DNA of 64,000 nucleotides. Origin: Parasponia andersonii. Its lineage: Eukaryota > Streptophyta > Magnoliopsida > Rosales > Cannabaceae. Below are positions 55,519-64,000 of this stretch, one piece after another. Both the position numbers and the translations under genes were made by a program. A model generated the notes under the pieces. It did not search any database. It saw only the letters and a program-made list of their open reading frames with translations, and was not told where the DNA came from. The first letter of the stretch is position 1. Each line of letters opens with the position of its first letter. The stretch covers positions 106,442 to 170,441 of the forward strand of contig JXTB01000639.1 in NCBI GenBank assembly GCA_002914805.1, written 5' to 3'.

Positions 55519-58500
55519 ATGGATTCTAAAGCCAAACGAAAAGCTTCGTTTCGTGATAGATTGAATGATCGGAACAAGGACAAACGCATACTTTCTCCTC
55601 TTGTCAGGTTAACTTAATTCCCTTTCTTTCACTTCCACTCTTCTCTATTAACATACTTGTTCCCTTTTGCAAATTTTTAATTTTTCAGCTTTTTTTTGCA
55701 TAATAGGTCTTATGGGTTCGGTTCTAAGATGATTGTTTTTGGGTCATTTGAGCTTATAGCAATCACTCATTAGTGCTTCTTGTTCATGTTGTATTGCATT
55801 GCTTCATTTTTCGCTTTCTCCGCACGAAAAGCTATGTGTTCCATTTCAATTCATCAAACTGTTAAGTTGCATACTTTGTTTTGATAATAAGAGCCACTAA
55901 TAATGACTATTGTTAGATAAATACCATTACGAGGTTAATTTTCTTTTTCATTTTTTTCCCCTCTTTTTCTTTGGCCTATCACTTTTGTTCCGAACCCAAA
56001 AATTAATAAATAAATAAATGAACGAGTTGTGGAGATCTTCCCAAAATGTTGCTTAAGAGGATCTCCACCATTCCTCTCTCTTTTGAATAAACAAAAAACG
56101 AAAAAAGTGGAATAAAAGTGTCGAGGCTGCTGTCTCTGAATATTGCTTCGCCTTTTTGTTCTTGTGCATACAGGTATGATAGCTTTAATCAGCCAGTATG
56201 TAGGATATGTGATGTCGTCTTGAAGTCCGAGTCATTTTGGACTGTACATCAAGTTTCCCGTAAACATCATGAGGTGATATGTTATTCTTGTTCACAACAT
56301 TATGTTTAGACTTACTTCTTAACTGCGTAAGAGATCAAAATCATATGTTTTGCATAGATGCAAAGTTGCTTGCAGATAAACAGAAACAGCGTACCATATC
56401 GAGATCATAATTGTAGCTTCGTCGCGATCTCGAACGGTAGCCCTTTTTGATTTTTGAGTTGTATAGGACTTATCGGTGATGGAGTACAAAGTGAGTTTTG
56501 TTTTATAACAAGTTGGTAGCCGTCTTTTGCTATGATTTTTTTATTTTTAATGTGAGAAACCCTGCTACTGTATTCTTTTATAACAAGCTCTTCTTCTCTG
56601 CAAATTATTTGTATTTGTGTTGCTCTGCGTGACTGACTGACTGACTGAACGAGAAACTTATTCTTCTTCTTCATTGTTCTTCAAGCCTTTTACTTCCATG
56701 CTCTGCTTGATTGTACTAACAAATATCTCATATTCTGGTAGGCAATGAATAAATTCAAAGCTTCTGCAGCTGTATTAAACACGGGAAACAATGAACAACC
56801 TGAATCCCATAGGGAGTTGCAGAAATCAAAGCACGAAAGTTCTGAAGAGTTGCAAGGCACTCAACCTCATTACCCTAGAGAATCAACCCGACCTCAGTCG
56901 TCATTGGGGCTTCCCCCAAATTTTTTCGATAACAATGACTCACAAAAGCCTAATACTAGTAAGATTTTCCTGCTATTTTTGGTATTGATATTTGAAATAT
57001 AATCATGAAAACCATACTAAACGTGAAAGTTTGAAGAGTTTCAAGGCACTCGACCGCAGCACTCTGGGGAATCAACCCACCCTCAGTCATCGTCAGGGCT
57101 TCCCTCAAATTTTTTCGACAACAATGACTCACAAAAGCCTATTACAAGTAAGATTTTCATGCTATTTTTTGGTATTGTTATTTGAAATATAATCGTGAAA
57201 ACTGTGCTAAACATGGAAGTTTGGAAGAGTTGCAAGGCACTCGACCTCAGCACTCTGGGGAATCAACCAGACCTCAGTCGTCCTCAGGGCTTCCACCAAA
57301 TTTTTTTGATAACAATGAATCACAGAAGCCAGATACAAGTAAGATTTTTCTGCTATATTTTTGTATTGTTATTTGAAAGATAATCATGAAACTGTGCTAC
57401 TACTGCCTTTATAATAGGTTGATGAATGTATGAATTGTAAATTGCGTAATGTGATAACATTCTTTGTGCTTCTTAGGGTTGGTAATAAAAAATGTAGGCT
57501 GATGAAAGATGGAGTCTCATATAGAAAGTGGAGGTCGAGTAGATAGTTTTACTTCACATTCGAAAAATTAGTTCAGAAAAATCATAACAATTAGCGAGAT
57601 AATATCATTTCAATTAACTGCTTTGATAATTGCCAAACAAGCTTGATAATCTCTGCTGTAATCGTTAATATCTGGAACTGGATATGGTTTATATTTTTTC
57701 TCATCCATTGTTTTTTTTTTTATTATTTAATATATATATACATATATACATATGTATATATGTGTTGTTGTTTTTTTCTTGAGAGGGGGAAGCTTATCAG
57801 GAATTTAGTTGTTGGTTTGCCAAAATATGAAATTATAAACCCTTTTTTGAAAAATAATCTACTCTACATGCTATATAATTGCGCAACTATGTCTATTAAG
57901 TAAATCTATATATACACACACACACACAAAAATACATTTATATGTGCTTTTTTTTTTTTTTTGGCTTCCTTTTGGAATTTGGAATAAATTTTGATGGGAA
58001 TGAGCTTGATGTTTGTTTCTTGTGTGTGTTTCTATTTTATTTGGTTCACCACTATGGCATCTTCTCTGCTTTTCGGCATATCCCATTTAGTTTGTTTCAA
58101 CTTTATGTTTATTGTGTTGCGATTTTCCTCAAGGCATTGAGACCGTAACAATGAAGCCTCCCAGGAAGCTCACACAAACATCACAAATAACCGATTTAGA
58201 GGCAAAGCAAGTCAAGGGAGCTCTTCCAGAAGGCTTCTTTGATAACAAGGAAGCTGACTTACTTGCAAGAGGCATAAAGCCTGTTAAACCAGATGTCAAG
58301 TAAGTTCCTACTTATAATAATAATTTGATATTTGATTATAATTTCTTAATTTGATATTTGATTATAATTTCTTCTTCTCTTTTTTGTTTTCCATTCAATT
58401 GTCACAAATTCTTTTTAAACCTCCTAGATGTACCGCGTATTGACATCTTGTCACTTCTTTCCTTCCTAGTTATAGGCTGGATAAGTTGTGAATAGATTTT

Positions 58501-60273
58501 CTGAGAGGATGTCCTGGTAGGTTTCAGGACTGTCTTTTGAAGTGAGAAGGTTTCACTAGTTGTTTGTGTTGAGTATTAGAAGGTGATGTATTGTATCATT
58601 TTGGAAACAGATTTTAGTGACCATATAACACAGTTAACACTGAGAAGGTTCACTATTATATTGGTGAATGAGTATTTAGACTTATCCTAGATCAGTCAAT
58701 ATGGGGCTTTTCTTTTCTTAGGCTGTGGAAACCTTGTACTCAAGCATTCATTATTGTGATTTCTGTCTTTGATATTATTTTATACAATTTTCTGTTCCTA
58801 TAGAAAAAAAGTAGTGGCGTAGATTCTAGTATTTAAAATCAGATTAATAGCATACCACTGGAGTATATTGTATTTGATTAAGTTGACATAAGTTGCTGGA
58901 GTCTCTATGTTGTGCATTTGTACGTATGAAAATATCCATTATTTATCTCTATATGCGCTTAAGCTCGTCTTTCTGCTGGTGCACTTCTCTGATTCCTTGT
59001 TGGACACAATGAATGAAAATGTTATTAACATTATCACGTAAGAGGAGGAATCTCTCATCCTGTGACACTTGTGCAATTTTCTTATGTTCTCCTGTTCCTC
59101 TATCTCCACTTGTTTGTGTAAACCTGCCACTAGCCGAAGGCTATCTTGAAAACAATGTTAACTTTGAACTTATTGACAATCATAAACCTTTGGTTTGAAG
59201 ATACTGTTAGTCACTTGTTTAACTTTTGGCGTTCTTTCTTGGAACCAAAACTAGAAATTTCATAACTGTGCCACTTGATTTTTTCCCCCCATTTGAAAAT
59301 TGGAGTTTGGATTGGCTGTATCTGAACATTCGGAGTTTGCTTTAATAAATTGGTAGCTATAGTCGGGTTCAAATTGTGTAAATGCACTCTTCTAAATATA
59401 TAATTTTAGAGAAGTTAAAATCTTCTATAACCTCATTTTGCAGTATCCTTGGCATGCAGAACACATCATCATCTTTATTTTTAATCAAGTTTTAGTTAGG
59501 GATGAGTACTTGAAGAGGTTTATTTTTTTACCTGGAAATTTGAGGTTGTCTATAGTGTGAACATAAATGGAGTTTTCATTAAATACATCGGTAGCTTTTG
59601 CCAGTCAGGTTTTCCAATGGTTGTGAATGTGCTGTTCCCAATTTGACCAAATTGTTTTGGTGCATTTAAAATTTTCTTGTATAACTTCATTTTTCAGTGT
59701 TGCCAACCTGGAAATCACATTATCATCTTAATTCTTGTTTATTTTGGTTAGGGACGAGTACAAAGAATTTGAGAAGTTGATCCAAGAGGACTTGCAAGTG
59801 GTGGACAACCGTTTGGAAGAAGACGAGGTAAGGTTTCAATATATTGTTGCTCTATACATTAATAAGTTCTGCCCTTGTAATCTACCATAATATTTATTTG
59901 CAATCGAAACTTAAAAATAATTTTTGTTGTTACAACTTTGCTGCAGTTTGATGCTGCTGAAATGATAGAAGAAGCTGAATCTGTGGAGCAAAAGTGAGTT
60001 TAGTCTGCAAAGTAGCACTATTGCATTACCATAATCCTTACTTTTACTTCCAATTTTGCACTCTGTTGTTTATCTTTGTTCCCCTTATTCAGGACTTACA
60101 GGGAGAAAGTGGAATTGTTGAAGAAGAAGAAGATGGAGTTGAAGGCTGCTAGGTCTACCAAGCGCAGGAGAGGTTCAGAGGGTGTTAACGAGAGGCCGGG
60201 ACATGAGGATTCATCTAGCGATGACGACAGTGATGAGAATTTCGCAGTTGATTGGAGAGCTCAACATTTGTGA
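55519..60273 (+). CDS. ZNF830-like (CCDC16/OMCG1) C2H2 zinc-finger protein, seven exons
   Basis: Exons are 55519-55607, 56174-56273, 56742-56958, 58134-58299, 59752-59827, 59947-59993 and 60093-60273. They total 876 bases, giving 291 residues, and all junctions keep frame with GT-AG borders. The protein starts MDSKAKRKASFRDRLNDRNK. The matrin/U1-type finger is CRICDVVLKSESFWTVHQVS followed by RKHH, that is C-x2-C-x12-H-x5-H, split from exon 1 by an intron. LPPNFFDN and LPEGFFDN motifs follow, then a coiled coil (EYKEFEKLIQEDLQVVDNRL to LLKKKKMELKAARSTKRRR), an acidic Ser/Asp patch SSSDDDSDENF, and the end VDWRAQHL. ZNF830 in animals is a spliceosome-associated protein; a nuclear splicing role here is inferred from family. 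A TTG-led extension through the GAA repeat was rejected as a start. Confidence 0.92.
56815..57383 (+). repeat. Three ~190-bp tandem copies of the exon 3 end and its splice donor
   Basis: Copies begin near 56815, 57004 and 57194; GAAGAGTTGCAAGG-like text lies at 56844, 57033 and 57224. Each contains the coding stretch that ends CCAAATTTTTT-GA-AACAATGA and a donor A|GTAAGATTTT, then CTGCTAT and TATTTGAAATATAATC. The third copy can still be read in the exon 3 frame without a stop, but copies 2 and 3 lack a strong acceptor. Confidence 0.88.
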
Positions 60274-61019
60274 TAAACTTTTTTCAAGGGTTTATAGTAA
60301 GTCAAAGAGGTATTGAAGTCTGTCTTAAAATTTCAACCCTTCGAAAATTGTTGCTATCCTCATTCACATGCTGTTGGAGAGAGGCCAAGGCCACAATCAT
60401 GTGTAATTGTGTGACCTGTTATCAGGCGTTGCAAATTTTTGTACACTTGCATTGAATGGTAGCGATACAAGCAGGCTGGCTTTTACGCATGGGATTGTAG
60501 CCACCAAAAGGTAAAAAAGAAAACCTTTTGATCTATATTCAAGAGCTTGTTATCTATAGAAAAAAGTGCTAAAAATTTCATAAATAATAGTTTTTACATA
60601 GTTAAGAAGATCTTAACTATAGGTCAAAATGTTTTTGACACTCGTAAAAATGTCAACGGGTTAGTCCTACTCATGGCCTTTACACTACTGGATTAGGTGG
60701 AGCTTGAGGAGAACGCCTGATGGGAAATAAATGCCCCCCTAGCAAATAGTTGTTTTATATAGCAATACTCAGAGCATCTCCAATATGATGATTTTCCAAC
60801 GTAATGTTATTTCATTATGCTTGTACAGGATGCACTTTTATAATTTGATTTGAGAGAAATTAACTAAGCATAAAGACACTTAGTTAAGAATAATCAAGAT
60901 AGTAGTAGAAATGCTGAAAATGACATGAAATTATAATTGCACTTTTCAGAAAATTATTGTTGCTTTTAACAGTTCAATCTGCAAGAAAATAGTTGTATAC
61001 TATTTTAGTTATCATCGCC
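60274..61019. other. 3' side of the ZNF830-like gene and intergenic stretch
   Basis: The 3' UTR lies at its left. No further gene, repeat or RNA was recognised. Confidence 0.45.
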
Positions 61020-62310
61020 AGTAATATGAGAAATATGCATGAAAACGAGGAATTTGGGGCATACGCACCTCTCAATAAATCTTTGTTAAATATGCATATA
61101 CTCATTTCAAAATACCAAACTACCCTTAATAACTATGCTCTCTATGGGAGAAAAAAAAATATTAAGCAAATAAATTAAACAAAAATAGATCACACACACC
61201 CAGTAAAAAAATTTAAGCTAAATAAATTAAACAAAAACAGTTCACACACATCACTTAGTAACTCGTAGAAGAAACGAACAACAGGTTACGTTTTTTCAAG
61301 CGTATGCGATATTAGGCAGTTGGCGTCGGAAACAACAGAATAGCTCTATCCATTTGGGTAAAACATGTTCTTAGCACAGTCGACCTGACAAGGGACATCC
61401 CATGTGGACGTAGCGGCGACTCTTGATCTCACGATGGCAGTGAAAGAACACTTCTAATTATAAATCTTGAAAGCCTCAATACTCATCGAAACTCGATAGA
61501 GTTACTTCGAAACTAGCTGAAATGGTGTCGATATAGCAGAGGGTCGTCGAAACTGTCGAAATTCTATAGAAACGCATCGAAATACCCACTGAAGCATGTC
61601 GTAATCCCATCAAAGCCTATCAAAATCCCATCAAAATACTCTCGTCGAAATGCATTGAAAATACCAATCGAAGCACTTCAAAATCCAATCGAAACCTGCT
61701 GGAATCCCATTGAAATACTCTCATCAAAACTCATGGAAATGCTCTATCGAAACCTATCAAAATACTCTCATCAAAATCCTTTTTATATTGAGTCCCATCG
61801 AGATCCCTGTCCAGGATGGGACTAAATTAAAAGAATTACTCTGTCGAGTGTTGTTATCTGTGTCGATTACAAAAAAGAGAAAGGATATCACTGGTGGTTT
61901 GGTTCTCTGATTTTGTTCAACTAATAGCTTGTGTCTGGTCCTAGTGGCGAGGAGATTGAACAAGAGATTTCTCTGACAGCGAGTTAGAGCGACTAAGCAA
62001 GTGAGGAGAGTGAGAACGACTGATGATTTCTGTCTAAGCTAAGAGGAGATTGAGATGAGAAATTGCCTTTCTATCTGAGCTAAGAGGAGAACAGGCAGAC
62101 TAAGAGTCCTGTATGGAGAGAGCAACGAGGGAGAGAGGACGGAACAAGAGAGTATATTTTTTAAAGGGGTATTTTAGTAAACACGCATATTTTTCGGAAG
62201 TTTTATTTGGAGAGTATATGTCTCAAATTTTTAATATTTCTTTTTTTTTTTTTTTTTTAGAGACTCAAATTTTACATGTTATTATGCATATTCACCCAAA
62301 TTTCTCAGGG
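61020..62310. mobile_element. Candidate non-autonomous DNA transposon with long imperfect TIRs
   Basis: The left side reads TGAGAAATATGCATG, AATTTGGGGCATACGCACC, TCTCAATAAA and AAAATACCAAACTACCC. The right side reverse-complemented reads TGAGAAATTTGGGTGAATATG, AATTTGAGACATATACTCTC and AAAATACCCCTTTAAAAAAT. Between them is a GC-richer core (61260-62110) filled with degenerate ATCGAAA and CATCAAAATAC words, with no protein frame. No target duplication was found, so this is tentative. Confidence 0.45.
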
Positions 62311-63019
62311 ATACTAACTGTTTGGTTAGAAACAAATAAAAAAATGGTTAATCTTCTAACATAATGTGATTCTAACTATTCAGTCAGTAATATAAATCAG
62401 AAAATTAGATTTTTTACTTAAGTGATTACAACCATTTTGTCAAAATAAAAGAAAAATAAAAATATCAATATAGGACTAGGTTGTTAGATAGGAATAAATT
62501 AGATGAATACCATTTTTTTCTTCATTAATTAAATCTACCACCATGTTACTTGTTTTAAATGAATTTTTGATAAACTTTTCACAAATTATTGATAAATTCT
62601 TGATGTCAGTGGTAATCTTGACGAATTTTTGATGAATTATTGATAGATTCTTGACTAATTCCCTCATAAAAGTGGTAGAATATAATAGTGATGGTAAATT
62701 TAGTTAAACATTTAAAAAAAGTGATAACTGTCTACTTAACCCGTTAGATAATTAGATTTCTGATGAAAGAGTTAAGACCTTCTATTATGTCAGGAATATA
62801 TATGACAGAATTTAACACAGGTAATTGAATACACTAGTCAACAACACATCATGCGGATCATATATAATAATATAGTTAATAATTATTGGTTAATAAGCAC
62901 CATAAAAATAATAGAATGTATGATAATAATTTAGGGAATAGTTTATATCTCAAAATCTACAACATAATAATAACAATTTATTTAAATTATTATTATTATT
63001 GTTATTAGTACTAGATAAA
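62311..63019. other. AT-rich intergenic stretch
   Basis: No gene supported. Loose repeats of ATTTTTGATAAA and GATAAATTCTTGA words occur at 62555-62660. Confidence 0.4.
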
Positions 63020-63542
63020 TAGATATAGAGGTATCAAATGGGTTGTCATGTCAGCCTTACCTTTTATAGTACAAGCCCTCCAGGGCCAGGCCAGGCTAGC
63101 CATGATTTGTGCCGGCCCTATACAATACAGGACCGTGATAAGCTCAACCCATTTGCAGAAATGCTAGGCCAGCACTAGCCCTTAACCTTATAAGGCCAGC
63201 CATATTGAGTCTTAAAAAGGCAATCATTTTTTATGAGAAAATTTATTTTTTTTAAAAAAATATTTTTTGTTAGACAATATATAGAAAAATTTAATTTCAT
63301 AAGTAATATTTATTTTTTTGTTTATATTTTTAATGTAAATATATATAGTAACAAAAAAAATTATGGTAGTGTAGTCCATGACCCTTAACATGCTTAGACC
63401 TAGGAAGTAAAAGTCAGCCCAACCTAAGCCTCTTAAGGGCTAGGTTCAGTCCAAATCCGCAAAAAAATCTATATCGTATCGTGCCTGACCCTATGTTATT
63501 TAAGGCTATAGATGATCCACTCAAGTGATACCTCTAGATATA
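63020..63542. mobile_element. hAT-type MITE with perfect 8-bp target duplication
   Basis: The element 63028-63534 (507 bases) begins GAGGTATCA and ends TGATACCTC, a perfect 9-base terminal inverted repeat. TAGATATA flanks it at 63020-63027 and 63535-63542. The interior has GGCCAGGCCAGGCTAGCC- and GGCCAGCC-type words. The size, 8-base duplication and GGTGTCAAA-like terminus are those of common plant hAT MITEs. It codes for nothing. Confidence 0.88.
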
Positions 63543-63592
63543 TGTATTTAAATATATTTTAAGTATATTTGTATATAGATATACAATATAAG

Positions 63593-63593
<1 letters not shown>

Positions 63594-63627
<34 letters not shown>
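63594..63627. repeat. TA microsatellite
   Basis: Alternating TA run of about 34 bases right of the MITE. Confidence 0.9.
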
Positions 63628-63632
<5 letters not shown>

Positions 63633-63955
63633 GGGCGTATGAAGATGGCACATATTGATTTGAGAAGAGAAATAGCTTAAGAAAATATAAGACAAATACT
63701 AGAGACAAAAATTAAGTAAATATAAAAAGTGGCGGATGTTACGATGAGAGAGATTGAAAAGTAAAAGCAAAATAACCGGATCAGAGATAGAACCAAAGCG
63801 TAAGTAGGATTTGCCAGTCTAAACATATATGCTGAAGTAGTAAGAAGGAGATTTAAAGTTCCATGACAAAATTGACAGCTTATTGTCTTTTAATTAGATA
63901 AGCTTTGAAGAATTTGACACATCCTAACCTTACATGAAGGTGTCTAGTTTCGTAT

Positions 63956-63958
<3 letters not shown>

Positions 63959-64000
<42 letters not shown>
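63959..64000. repeat. TA microsatellite at the window end
   Basis: Alternating TA run continuing to the last base. 63628-63958 holds nothing I can identify. Confidence 0.9.

Overview
The window is nuclear DNA from a flowering plant, most likely a eudicot. Its genes are intron-rich and AT-rich, separated by long transposon blocks. It holds two large Ty3/gypsy (Metaviridae) elements of the Tat type, a PIF/Harbinger element, a LINE relic, MITEs and a mitochondrial nad2 fragment. Assembly gaps (36681-36869, 50227-50301) mark it as draft sequence. The species cannot be told from the sequence alone.

Layout. 1-5630: long inverted-repeat arms (left arm about 1-136 plus 1869-2110, right arm about 5060-5630) enclose a dead MAPKKK-type kinase gene on the minus strand; a 1.7-kb insertion splits the left arm. 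7708-20442: Tat element 1 on the plus strand, with LTRs, a decayed gag-pol, an array of ~101-bp tandem repeats and an antisense ORF. 21389-26870: an intact-looking KIP1/NET-like gene on the minus strand, with a remote 38-codon exon. 28816-29002: start of a small gene cut by a PIF/Harbinger element (29003-33192). 33740-34135: nad2 fragment. 34440-35756: LINE relic. 35757-36050: stray copy of the Harbinger tandem repeat. 37159-51050: Tat element 2 on the minus strand, sitting inside a TA microsatellite. 52885-53800: array of 74-bp repeats. 54060-54650: possible small spliced transcript on the minus strand. 55519-60273: complete seven-exon ZNF830-like zinc-finger gene on the plus strand. 61020-62310: candidate TIR element. 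63028-63534: hAT-type MITE with a perfect 8-bp target duplication.

How the parts relate. Only the KIP1-like gene and the ZNF830-like gene look like working host genes. The two Tat elements share a plan: LTR, gag-protease, a UAG, RT-RNase H, a second RNase H, integrase, tandem-repeat array, an antisense ORF with introns, a polypurine tract and LTR. Both are dead through many nonsense changes, most of which look like C-to-T decay of CAG, CAA or CGA codons. Two features are shared by both copies and are the best leads for new biology: the in-frame UAG followed by CARYYA between protease and RT, and the spliced antisense ORF with a 75-nt first intron at the same place. The inverted-repeat-flanked kinase is the best candidate for a gene carried by a DNA transposon.
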